Shown: positions 7,410-13,730, counted from the stretch's first letter. The stretch: 16,169 nucleotides of DNA from JAABRU01 sp964534335 (GCA_964534335.1 CAZHPS010000110.1:1-16169), one strand, 5' to 3'. Notes: generated by a model not told the origin, from the sequence alone. Numbers and translations are program-made.

Positions 7410-9677
7410 TTAAAAACTGCGGTGTTCTTTTTCTGTCCGGACAGTATGTGATAAATTTTCTTCCTGAACTTCAGTCATATCAATCAGTTCTCCAACATCC
7501 AGGATAAAGCCGACACCCCCGTTTTCCAGAATGGTGCAGCCTGAGATACCACAGGCTGTTCCGATATATTCCGGCATACGCTTTACAACGGTCTGATGAT
7601 GACCGATAATTTCATCCGCAAACAGGCAGACCCTTTTCTGGCCGGAAACCACACTGATCAGAATTCCCTGGTCCAGTTTTTCGCGTTCCGGAACAATGCC
7701 GTATATCCGGTGCAGCCGGATTACAGACAGAAGATGATCCCGTACCCGGATCATTTCCTGACCGCTCATGGTGACTGTGATCCGTTCCGCGTCTGTACGG
7801 AAGGATTCCCGTATGGACAGCAGAGGAACCGTAAACAGGGTTGAACCGATGCGGATGAGCATCCCGTCTATGATTGTGAGGGTGATGGGAATCCTGAGAG
7901 TGAACAGTGTGCCTTCGCCCGGAACACTGTGGACATCGGCCCGGCCTTTGATTTTTTCCGCATTGCGTTTCACCAGGGGCAGAAATACATTCCCGCCGGA
8001 AAAGGAACCGGTTTCACCGCTTCCGTACAAAACCGGCTGAAAAATCAGACGGCATACATCCTCATACGGAAGATGGGTTCCATCGCCCGTTACAATTCCT
8101 TTTCGGACAGCCTGTTTCAGAATCTCATTCCGGTTCAGTCCCCGTCCGTTGTCAGATACGGCAAGCAGAATGTATCCGCCTTCCTTTGTGACACTGAGTG
8201 TGATCAGCGCAGTTTCGGATTTTCCTGCTGCCTTCCGCTGTTCAGGAATTTCAATACCGTAGAGCACAGCATAACGGATGATATGAACCAGTGGCTCGGC
8301 AATATAGTCGATAATGGTTCTGTCTGTCCCGGTTTCCTGTCCCTCCAGCTTCACCTGTATCTGTTTTCCGTGCTTTGCAGACAGATCCCGCACTATGCGC
8401 ACCATCCGGCTGAACAGTTCGGCAAAGGAAAACATCCGCACCGCCATGGCCGTATTCTGAAGTTCGGAAATAATCCGCCGAAGACTGTGGGCACAGCGTT
8501 CAAATCTTTCAAGGTTCAGTCCCTTCAGATCCGGGTTTTTCGTCACCATGGATTCGGCTATGACCAGTTCACCCACCAGATTGACAAGATGATCGAGTTT
8601 TTCCGAATCAATACGGACAGAATGCCGATCTTTTGCCCATTCCCCGTCTTCTTCCGCCTCCGCGGGGAAGTGTGCCTGATTAGCATCCGTGTCTGCGGAA
8701 AAATTCCGCATGAATGCTGTTTCATGCTGATGGGACTGCAGGTTTTCCGCAGATATTTCCCCGGAATGCTCCGGCTGCATATCATGTTCTGCGGACTCTT
8801 TTTTTTCCGGGTCAGGAAGAGCAGACAGTGAAGTGCCAAGAGAAACGGTTTTTGCACGGATCCGGTAAGTGATAAGATCTGTATCTCCGAGTTTTTCCCT
8901 GTCTACAGGAAATATCCGATCCTGGGGCAGCCCCACTGCGGCATCAACAAAATCCTTTCCCAGTATTGTTGAATACAGCACAATATACAAAAAAAAGCCT
9001 TCCTGCAAGCTGTCATCCAAATCTTTTGCAAATGAACGGATTTCCGCATCCACGATAATGCCCACACTCAGCAGTTCCCTAATCAGGGCCACCGGACTTT
9101 TGCCCTCCCTGAGCGCATATTCAGCCAGATCATATTCCAGAACATACAGGTATTCATGCATTGCCGGAAGTTTTTTGATTGTCATGGGACTTATTTCAAA
9201 ACGGACTTCAATGTCCTCACCATCTTCAATATCCTCACCAGCCGCCTCTGTTATATCCGGTGTGGCAGATACGGCACTGACGGTTTCCGCCTCCTCTGCA
9301 CTGATCATCTGCGCCATATCCCCGCAAATCTGTCCTACAGGATACACATCTGTTTTATCAGGATTTTCAAGCATAAATCTGAGTATCTGCACACCGCCGG
9401 ACAGTTTTTCCCATACAGTGGACAGTGTTTTGCACCGTTTTTCCAGCACAGCATCCAGAAGTTCTTCCATACTCCGGGCAAGTTTTTCCACCTCCGGCAG
9501 GGGAAAAAAACCCGCACATCCTTTTATGGAATGTATCTCACGGCGGATTTCCCGGATATGTTTTTCATCCGGGTGCATGTCTGTCCGTCCGGACTGTGGC
9601 AGATGCCTCCCGACCTTTTCAAGGTTTTTCAGTGTCTCATCAACAAATTCTTTCAGAACAGATTCATCCAGTTCCAT
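7410..9677 (-). CDS. CheA-like protein with degenerate kinase domain (probable pseudokinase, CheA2)
   Basis: 755 aa. P1/HPt is at 1-125 with the phosphoacceptor His kept (H49, EIHSIKG). An accessory domain at about 156-275 of unclear role has aromatic and helical segments (YLYVLEYDLAEY). A variable linker covers 285-350, P3 dimerisation helices 352-415 (LDHLVNLVGELVIAES), P4 about 420-595 and P5 CheW-like 600-735. In P4 the N box reads HIIRYAVLYGIE (465-476), so the metal-binding Asn is Tyr469 and the following Asp and His are Leu472 and Tyr473. G1 is kept (DNGRGLN, 509-515). The F box is altered, and G2 reads SGGNVFLPLVKRN (560-572) instead of the SGRGVGMDVVRRN seen in CheA1. Autokinase activity is therefore unlikely; H49 could be phosphorylated in trans. 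The frame is intact over 755 codons, so it is a maintained protein, not decay. The ribosome-binding site is AAGGA, 6 nt before ATG. Confidence 0.9.
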   Translation of the reverse strand: MELDESVLKEFVDETLKNLEKVGRHLPQSGRTDMHPDEKHIREIRREIHSIKGCAGFFPLPEVEKLARSMEELLDAVLEKRCKTLSTVWEKLSGGVQILRFMLENPDKTDVYPVGQICGDMAQMISAEEAETVSAVSATPDITEAAGEDIEDGEDIEVRFEISPMTIKKLPAMHEYLYVLEYDLAEYALREGKSPVALIRELLSVGIIVDAEIRSFAKDLDDSLQEGFFLYIVLYSTILGKDFVDAAVGLPQDRIFPVDREKLGDTDLITYRIRAKTVSLGTSLSALPDPEKKESAEHDMQPEHSGEISAENLQSHQHETAFMRNFSADTDANQAHFPAEAEEDGEWAKDRHSVRIDSEKLDHLVNLVGELVIAESMVTKNPDLKGLNLERFERCAHSLRRIISELQNTAMAVRMFSFAELFSRMVRIVRDLSAKHGKQIQVKLEGQETGTDRTIIDYIAEPLVHIIRYAVLYGIEIPEQRKAAGKSETALITLSVTKEGGYILLAVSDNGRGLNRNEILKQAVRKGIVTGDGTHLPYEDVCRLIFQPVLYGSGETGSFSGGNVFLPLVKRNAEKIKGRADVHSVPGEGTLFTLRIPITLTIIDGMLIRIGSTLFTVPLLSIRESFRTDAERITVTMSGQEMIRVRDHLLSVIRLHRIYGIVPEREKLDQGILISVVSGQKRVCLFADEIIGHHQTVVKRMPEYIGTACGISGCTILENGGVGFILDVGELIDMTEVQEENLSHTVRTEKEHRSF

Positions 9678-9694
9678 TCGAAGTCCTTATTTTT

Positions 9695-9821
9695 AACTCA
9701 AGTTGCTGCCTATGGAAAAATTCAATAAATATCAGGCAGCGAATTTTGGGCAAAATTACCGTCTTTTTTATAACATCCTGTTTATATGATGTTTATAATT
9801 TTATAGGTAGCAACCTGGGTT
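9695..9821. repeat. Inverted-repeat element between STAS gene and cheA2 (127 bp)
   Basis: The arms at 9695-9713 (AACTCAAGTTGCTGCCTAT) and 9803-9821 are inverted copies with 3 mismatches in 19. The interior is AT-rich and non-coding. It fills almost the whole 148-nt gap between the STAS stop and the cheA2 start. It is a MITE-like insertion or a long hairpin in the operon transcript. Only one copy is in the window. Confidence 0.5.
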
Positions 9822-9825
9822 ACTT

Positions 9826-10140
9826 TTATATGATCCGGTAGGCACGATCCAGATGCGTCATCCGGAACAGATTGCGGATATCGTCATCAGCATGAATGAT
9901 CTCCATCCCTGCACACGGAATCTCTTTGCATATCCTTTGGGAGAAAAGAACAAGAATATGCAAAGAAACCACATCAATATCCCTGACATTGGACATATCG
10001 AACCGTATACTGCCATGCTGCCTGCGGATGAGGTCCGACAGCACGGATATGAGTTCCTCTGATGTTTCCGCGGTCATATCGCCCCGGGCCTGTATGATTT
10101 CCCAGGGAGGCTCACTGCTGACTTTGAACGTAACAGGCAT
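9826..10140 (-). CDS. Single-domain STAS protein
   Basis: 104 aa cytoplasmic STAS (anti-sigma-factor-antagonist-like) domain. The fold signature is seen in VTFKVSSEPPWEIIQARGDM (residues 3-22), IRFDMSNVRDIDVVSLHILV (45-64) and the C-terminal helix at about 84-95. In SpoIIAA-type proteins the conserved loop is D-S-S-G with a phosphorylated Ser. Here it reads D56-V-V-S, so the usual phosphosite is Val. STAS proteins occur beside CheA/CheW genes in several proteobacterial che clusters, with undefined roles. The start at 10140 is chosen because GGAAA is 5 nt upstream and the STAS fold begins there. The frame stays open upstream to 10302, but that part has no family-like sequence. It lies between cheW (326 nt upstream) and cheA2 (148 nt downstream). 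Confidence 0.82.
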   Translation of the reverse strand: MPVTFKVSSEPPWEIIQARGDMTAETSEELISVLSDLIRRQHGSIRFDMSNVRDIDVVSLHILVLFSQRICKEIPCAGMEIIHADDDIRNLFRMTHLDRAYRII

Positions 10141-10466
10141 TGTCGTTTCCAAACTTCCCGCTTTCCGGAAAAAACGGGGGGCTGTTCCTGCCGGGCTTTC
10201 AGCAGGAATTATTTCCCTGCCTTCAGAAATTCTTTTTTCTGAAAAGGGATTGGGTGAATCAGGACCGCACATATACGGTAACCTGAAGAATGAATTCGGC
10301 AAGATTACAATATACAGCGGAAACTTGTCAATAAAGTGCTGAAAATAAATACCCGCGAAAAATCATGGATTCGCGCACCTGCTTTCATTTCCCGGACTGA
10401 AGAGCCGCAGGGATCAGAGGATCTTCCTTATGAAAAAAGATCGCATAGGATCTGCGGGAAAGAAAT
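10141..10466. other. Gap between cheW and STAS gene
   Basis: 326 nt with no convincing gene. It holds a 6-bp perfect stem CGCGAA/TTCGCG at 10354-10375, a hairpin CCTGC-N10-GCAGG near 10189-10208, and a short palindrome of the form TTCAGAAA..TTTTCTGAA near 10220-10241. None is followed by a clean T-run on the minus strand, so I do not call a terminator. The upstream part of an alternative longer STAS frame lies here. Confidence 0.35.
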
Positions 10467-10979
10467 CTATGCAGGCTTTTCCAGCATCGTGATTTCTTCA
10501 GCCCGGAGAACACGGTCAATATCAAGAAGTATCTTGACCCCTCCCTCTGTCTTTGCCATTCCGAGAATATAGGTTGTATCCAGTTTGGTGCCGAACCGGG
10601 GTGTATCCTCAATATCCTGTTTTTTGATATTCAGCACTTCAGATACAGTATCTACGACAGTGCCGATCATGATATTGCCGGTTTCCCCCCCGATCTCGAC
10701 AACAATGATGCAGGTACGGTCCGTGTATTCGATGGTCTCCATACCAAACCTGAGCCTGAGATCAATGACCGGGATGACCTTGCCTCTGAGGTTGATGACG
10801 CCTTTGACAAAAACCGGTGTCTGGGGAACCAGCGTAATCGGCATCATGCCGATAATTTCCTTGATTTTCAGTATGCCGATGCCGTATTCCTCATCCGCAA
10901 GCGTAAATGTCAGGTATTTGCCCTCTTTTTCTTCTATGGCTTTGACAGCCTGATCCATTGTTTTCGGTGACTTGGCCAA
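10467..10979 (-). CDS. cheW: Chemotaxis coupling protein CheW (TTG start)
   Basis: 170 aa CheW, a scaffold that links MCP hairpin tips to the P5 domain of CheA. The two SH3-like subdomains are clear: YLTFTLADEEYGIGILKIKE (22-41), the hallmark GVINLRGKVIPVIDLRLRFG (60-79), and IGTVVDTVSEVL (105-116). The first codon is TTG at 10979-10977, preceded by a perfect AAGGAGG 5 nt upstream. The next in-frame ATG (10958) has no ribosome-binding site, and its distance to the AAGGAGG is too long. It is the first gene of the long minus-strand series; the region upstream is the divergent control region shared with the plus-strand cheY at 11574. Confidence 0.95.
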   Translation of the reverse strand: MAKSPKTMDQAVKAIEEKEGKYLTFTLADEEYGIGILKIKEIIGMMPITLVPQTPVFVKGVINLRGKVIPVIDLRLRFGMETIEYTDRTCIIVVEIGGETGNIMIGTVVDTVSEVLNIKKQDIEDTPRFGTKLDTTYILGMAKTEGGVKILLDIDRVLRAEEITMLEKPA

Positions 10980-11040
10980 TTTTCCCTCCTTGAAATGTTT
11001 GAAAAATGCTCAAAGACACATGATATGCAACTTTTTCCCT

Positions 11041-11062
11041 CATACCGTAAAATACCGGTATG
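11041..11062. promoter_or_regulatory. Inverted repeat upstream of cheW (possible operator)
   Basis: CATACCG at 11041-11047 and CGGTATG at 11056-11062 form a perfect 7-bp inverted repeat with an 8-nt spacer, about 60 nt upstream of the cheW start codon. The size and spacing suit a dimeric regulator, but a leader hairpin is equally possible. No regulator is identified. Confidence 0.3.
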
Positions 11063-11325
11063 AAATAATTTCAGGCAGTTAAAAAAATGCACACAGCCTG
11101 AAAAAACTGAAAATGAAATTTTTTGGTACATATCTCTTTTGCTGACATCCGTGTTTCTGTATATATGGCGTTTTTGTACAGAGTTTCAAGTATATTTCTC
11201 CTTCCTGCGCATTTTTTTTGCACAGGGAAAGATGGAATGGGCACTGCACGGGCCAAAAGGTTTTCCGGAATACCGAAAAAGGATAATTCAGCTTGCCAGA
11301 CTTTTTATTGTCTTATATTCTATAC

Positions 11326-11450
11326 TATACTGATCCGATTTTGGTTTTTTCCGGCACAGAAACTGCCTTAACCGTCAGTCAAAGGCATTTGAAAGCCGGA
11401 TTATGGGAGTCTGTTCCGGTTTTCGGAAAAACCAAAATTGGATCAGTATA
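11326..11450. mobile_element. MITE-like element, family E, copy 2 (125 bp)
   Basis: The terminal inverted repeats at 11326-11352 and about 11425-11450 have the same core as copy 1 (ACTGATCCAATTTTGG, with one A-to-G change in the left arm). Both ends are flanked by TA. The inside of the left end (GGCACAGAAACTGCC) matches copy 1 (GGCACGGAAATTGCT), including GG-N10-GC spacing at 11353-11366. It is non-coding and inserted in the cheW/cheY divergent region, about 125 nt before the plus-strand cheY. If the sigma-54-like box is active it would point at that cheY. Confidence 0.72.
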
Positions 11451-11573
11451 TTATACTTTATTCTGACAATACAACAGATGTTTCACTGAAAATGATATTT
11501 TTTTTTCCATATATATGCCGCATCTGTTTTTTGCGGTCTGGTGCTTTGATTATACTTAAAAAAGGAGTGAATC

Positions 11574-11960
11574 ATGTCCGGTGATATATGTATACTGGTG
11601 GTGGATGATTTTTCCACCATGCGAAGGGTTATAAAAAAAATTCTGAAGGGAATAGGGCTGGAAAATGTCACAGAGGCGGATAACGGCAAAAAAGCCTGGG
11701 AGATCATCAACAGGGAGAAAATTGACGCGGTTATCTGTGACTGGCATATGCCGAACATGAAGGGGGTGGATCTGCTCGAAAAAATCCGGGCGGACGCCAG
11801 ATACGCAGATCTGCCCTTTATTATGGTCACAGCCGAGGGCAAAAAAAAATTTGTCATGGAAGCCGCTGAAAAGGGTGTCACAAGCTATATCACAAAACCT
11901 TTCAGCAGCGAAGAGCTGGAAAATGCCCTGAAATCCATGCTCCGGAACTTTCACCCCTGA
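11574..11960 (+). CDS. cheY: CheY-type single-domain response regulator
   Basis: 128 aa receiver. D11/D12 are in ILVVDDFSTMRR, the phosphoacceptor is D56 (VICDWHMP), T86 is in MVTAEG and K108 in TKPF. All catalytic positions are intact. Sequence similarity is greatest to the minus-strand CheY at 6550-6930 (shared DDFSTMRR, IKKIL, TEADNG, FIMVTAE), so one probably arose by duplication. The ribosome-binding site AAGGAG lies 6 nt before ATG. It is the first gene of the divergent plus-strand series and is isolated by about 1.2 kb of repeat-rich DNA from the next cheY. It is therefore probably its own transcription unit, perhaps ended by the hairpin at 12189-12224. Confidence 0.94.
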   Translation: MSGDICILVVDDFSTMRRVIKKILKGIGLENVTEADNGKKAWEIINREKIDAVICDWHMPNMKGVDLLEKIRADARYADLPFIMVTAEGKKKFVMEAAEKGVTSYITKPFSSEELENALKSMLRNFHP

Positions 11961-12034
11961 AAAGGAACGGTAAGGGAATGTCTTTTCAGACTGTCTGCGA
12001 ACTTTTTCAGATCGGAAACAGATGATTTTTCCCG

Positions 12035-12080
12035 GTCAGACTGTAAAGCAAAAATCATGCCAGAAAAAACCGGAACTGTG
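12035..12080 (-). repeat. Degenerate half-copy of MITE family E
   Basis: On the minus strand this reads CCGGTTTTTTCTGGCATGAT then TTTTGCTTTACAG and a CCGG block. This parallels the right inner end of copy 1 (GGTTTTATCCGGCATACTTT, then TTGCC and CAGACCGG). It includes another GG-N10-GC box, TGGCATGATTTTTGC, at 12061-12048. The outer ACTGATCC repeat is lost. It is a likely remnant of the same family and points back into the cheY at 11574-11960. Confidence 0.4.
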
Positions 12081-12188
12081 GCATTATATATTTCTGATCT
12101 GCCCCATGTTGTATATGTTGCATAATCAGTCCGTTTTTATTATAAGTGTCCATAGTCGGCAGGTCACAGCCAAAACAGGAAGGTTCCG

Positions 12189-12224
12189 GAAAAAGCCGGG
12201 CATTTTGGGCTGTCCCGGTTTTTT
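12189..12224 (+). terminator. Possible rho-independent terminator downstream of cheY
   Basis: The hairpin is formed by CCGGG (12196-12200) and CCCGG (12214-12218), extended by an A-run before and a T6 run directly after, with a further T-run 4 nt on. The loop is 13 nt. It lies about 230 nt after the cheY stop, so it may end that transcript. The A-run on the left would also let it work in the opposite direction. Confidence 0.45.
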
Positions 12225-12290
12225 CTGATTTTTTTGAAAGGGCAGCGTAATACCGGTCTTTTTATCAGGTTAAGGGAAGTGGAAGTTTTT

Positions 12291-12375
12291 AGGTGATTTC
12301 CAGAAAAAAATATCCCGGAAAAGCAGAATAAGCTTCCGGCCTGTGCCTGTGAACTGAACCGGGATATTTATACCA
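12291..12375 (+). repeat. Repeat family F, copy A
   Basis: It begins AGGTGATTTCCAGAAAA and is strongly similar, in inverted orientation, to 13534-13626. The shared blocks in order are AATATCCC, ATAAGCTTCC, GCCTGTGCCTG, AACTGAA and ATATTTAT. The right terminal repeat is missing or degraded here. With copy B it brackets the second plus-strand cheY. Confidence 0.65.
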
Positions 12376-12427
12376 TTACTTGAAACATTTGCAGAGGTTC
12401 AGATTCATATCTGAATTCCGCACAGAA

Positions 12428-12469
12428 AAACTCTGTGTCACTCTGCGGAAACTCTGTGTTACTCTGCGG
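12428..12469 (+). repeat. Tandem duplication of a 21-bp unit
   Basis: Two adjacent 21-nt units, 12428-12448 and 12449-12469, differ at one base. The shared core is CTCTGTGTNACTCTGCGG. It is non-coding, and the function is unknown. Confidence 0.7.
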
Positions 12470-12541
12470 TTAAAATCCGCCCGGCAGAATTACCAAAATG
12501 TTTTAAGTATCGGTATATTTTCAGAAATGATGCCGGCAAAT

Positions 12542-12563
12542 CCTGAAATCTGAACACTGAAAC
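12542..12563 (+). repeat. Dispersed short repeat, copy 2 (CTGAACACTGAAAC type)
   Basis: CCTGAAATCTGAACACTGAA matches copies at 6512-6535 and, reversed, at 15777-15800. It directly precedes the long palindromic element at 12586. Confidence 0.55.
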
Positions 12564-12585
12564 CCCAAAACCGGTATATCAGAAA

Positions 12586-12835
12586 TACGCAGTTGAAACC
12601 GTGAATCAGAACCGCGACTGTGAGGGAGCGGCAATGCCATTAATTTAAGGGAGGATGTCCCGAACTGAAAGTTTTGGAATCTGAAATGATTCGGGAAAGT
12701 CAGCCAAATTTTCAGTTCTGCACTCCGGAAATTCCTTAACTTAATGCCATTGGATGGAGCGGACTCTCAGGTATCCCAATTCCGCTCCCTCAGACCGCTG
12801 CTCTGATTTTTGAGACAGAAAAATTTCAACTGCAT
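12586..12835. repeat. Long imperfect palindrome (about 250 bp)
   Basis: Several blocks of the left half return in reverse order and complement in the right half. ACGCAGTTGAAA (12587-12598) pairs with 12823-12834. The TGAGGGAGCGG region (12604-12631) pairs with 12782-12808. AATGCCATTAATTTAAGG (12633-12650) pairs with 12734-12751. GAACTGAAAGTTTTGG (12662-12677) pairs with 12704-12718. The right half has an extra block of about 28 nt. It has no coding capacity and is either a MITE-like element or a large structured RNA. The TTAAGGGA motif also recurs singly near 12270 and 15871-15886. Confidence 0.65.
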
Positions 12836-12875
12836 AACCGATATTGAAATCCAACTGCGTAAATCTTTGTTAAGA

Positions 12876-13077
12876 ACTGATGTTACGCCGCTTCGTCACT
12901 CCGGCGAAAGTCTGAGTCCATAACTATTTGAAATTACATGATACCGTGTTTTGCCGGAATGACGGGTGACAGAGGCTTTCCGGTCATACCTGCGAAAGCA
13001 GGAATCCGGAACACTCTGAAATTAACGGATTCCGGCGTACGCCGGAATGACGGTGAAAAGAGCGGCGTAACATCAGT
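12876..13077. mobile_element. MITE with target-site duplication (202 bp)
   Basis: Perfect 17-bp terminal inverted repeats ACTGATGTTACGCCGCT lie at 12876-12892 and 13061-13077, flanked on both sides by the 5-bp direct repeat TAAGA (12871-12875 and 13078-13082). Inside are hairpin units of the widespread type TTCCGGCGTACGCCGGAA with GAATGACG and GCGAAAGC motifs, at 12900-12912, 12953-13008 and 13028-13052. Translated, these give the VIPAKAG peptide often mis-annotated at gene starts. It is inserted 58 nt upstream of a cheY start codon. Confidence 0.85.
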
Positions 13078-13135
13078 TAAGAAGGAAAATATCATAAAAT
13101 TTGTTTTCCATAAAAATATTTCCGAGGAGCAGATG

Positions 13136-13534
13136 ATGGCAAAGGACACTTGCATACTGATTGTGGATGATTTTCCGATTATGCGCGGGATTATCAGGAG
13201 AATGCTCACAAAACGGTTCAACCTTAACAATATTATAGAGGCGGATGACGGGCTTGCCGCATGGGACATTCTGGATAAAGGAAAGGTTGACATGATTATT
13301 TGTGACTGGAATATGCCCAACATGACAGGGATTGCCCTGCTGAAAAAAGTAAGGGCCGATAAACGGCTTGCGCATCTTCCCTTTGTCATGGTAACGGCTG
13401 AGGGGAAAAAGGAAAATGTGATCGAAGCCACCAAAGCCGGAGTTACGGGTTTCATTGTAAAACCCTTTACTGCCAAGGATCTGGGAAAAAAACTTTCCCT
13501 TATCCTCCAGGATGATGGGGGGGGAGAGGATTAA
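13136..13534 (+). CDS. cheY: CheY-type single-domain response regulator
   Basis: 132 aa receiver. D11/D12 are in ILIVDDFPIMRG, the phosphoacceptor is D57 (IICDWNMP), T87 is in MVTAEG and K109 in VKPF. It is more diverged than the other plus-strand cheY (TKRFNLNNIIEADDG), with one extra residue before D57. The start at 13136 is preferred (GAGGAG with 6 nt spacing); an ATG 3 nt earlier would be too close. The frame is open back to 12938, but that part is the MITE read as protein, so it is excluded. The C-terminal tail DDGGGED comes from a run of eight G, and the TAA stop touches the next repeat element. This end may have been reshaped by the insertion. Its promoter is probably upstream of, or inside, the MITE. 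Confidence 0.93.
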   Translation: MAKDTCILIVDDFPIMRGIIRRMLTKRFNLNNIIEADDGLAAWDILDKGKVDMIICDWNMPNMTGIALLKKVRADKRLAHLPFVMVTAEGKKENVIEATKAGVTGFIVKPFTAKDLGKKLSLILQDDGGGED

Positions 13535-13626
13535 GGTGATTTCTGAAAATAAATATACCATTTCAGTTCAGGCACAGGCTGGAAGCTTATGCTACTTTGT
13601 GGGATATTCTTTTCTGGAAATCACCT
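13534..13626 (-). repeat. Repeat family F, copy B (93 bp, complete)
   Basis: It is a full copy with imperfect terminal inverted repeats of about 26 nt (AGGTGATTTC plus TGAAAA/CAGAAAA and ATATACC/ATATCCC). It is an inverted copy of 12291-12375. It starts at the last base of the cheY stop codon. A small MITE is the simplest explanation; as RNA it would fold into a strong stem after cheY and might protect or end its mRNA. Confidence 0.68.
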
Positions 13627-13730
13627 AAGCAGGCAAACGAAATATTTTCGGTATAAAAAAACCTGATTTTTCCTAACACCCCGGTTTTCTGAAATATTTA
13701 TACCATAAATTTATGGAACCCCACTCAGGC
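13627..13730 (+). repeat. Repeat family G, copy 1
   Basis: It contains ACGAAATATTTTCGGTATAA and TTTATACCATAAATTTATGG, which form an inverted repeat around GGTATAAA/TTTATACC. The same order of blocks (AAGCA, AACGAAA, TTTTCGG-TATAAAAAA, TTTATACC) returns at 13838-13930. It directly follows family F copy B. Confidence 0.5.

Larger units (their letters stand above)
10980..11573. other. Divergent intergenic region between cheW and plus-strand cheY
   Basis: 594 nt that must contain the promoters of both gene series. It holds a 7-bp perfect inverted repeat at 11041-11062, the second copy of MITE family E (11326-11450) and several long A/T tracts. No standard -35/-10 pair or flagellar sigma-28 site is convincing to me. 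A TATACT hexamer stands at 11551-11556, 18 nt before the cheY start codon, which is too close to be an obvious -10 with a normal leader. Short open frames here show no ribosome-binding site and no family features. Confidence 0.4.

Noticed and set aside
7410..9677. cheA2 as a pseudogene.
   Set aside because: The frame is complete with a good ribosome-binding site, and non-catalytic domains are well conserved. Selective loss in catalytic boxes fits a pseudokinase better than random decay.
7929..9696. Long open frames on the plus strand opposite cheA2 (300 and 275 codons).
   Set aside because: They are antisense to a clear CheA protein, have no ribosome-binding site or family motif, and have the odd Ser- and Phe-rich composition typical of antisense frames.
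10141..10302. 54-residue N-terminal extension of the STAS protein.
   Set aside because: It has no STAS similarity. GGAAA upstream of 10140 and the start of the fold support the shorter form, although the extension cannot be fully excluded.
12022..12228. 68-codon open frame after the plus-strand cheY.
   Set aside because: It has no ribosome-binding site, overlaps a degenerate repeat and the likely terminator, and its Cys- and Phe-rich composition is unlike neighbouring proteins.
12938..13132. N-terminal extension of cheY (frame open from 12938).
   Set aside because: The sequence is a MITE translated (VIPAKAG-type peptide). The receiver domain and a proper ribosome-binding site start at 13136.
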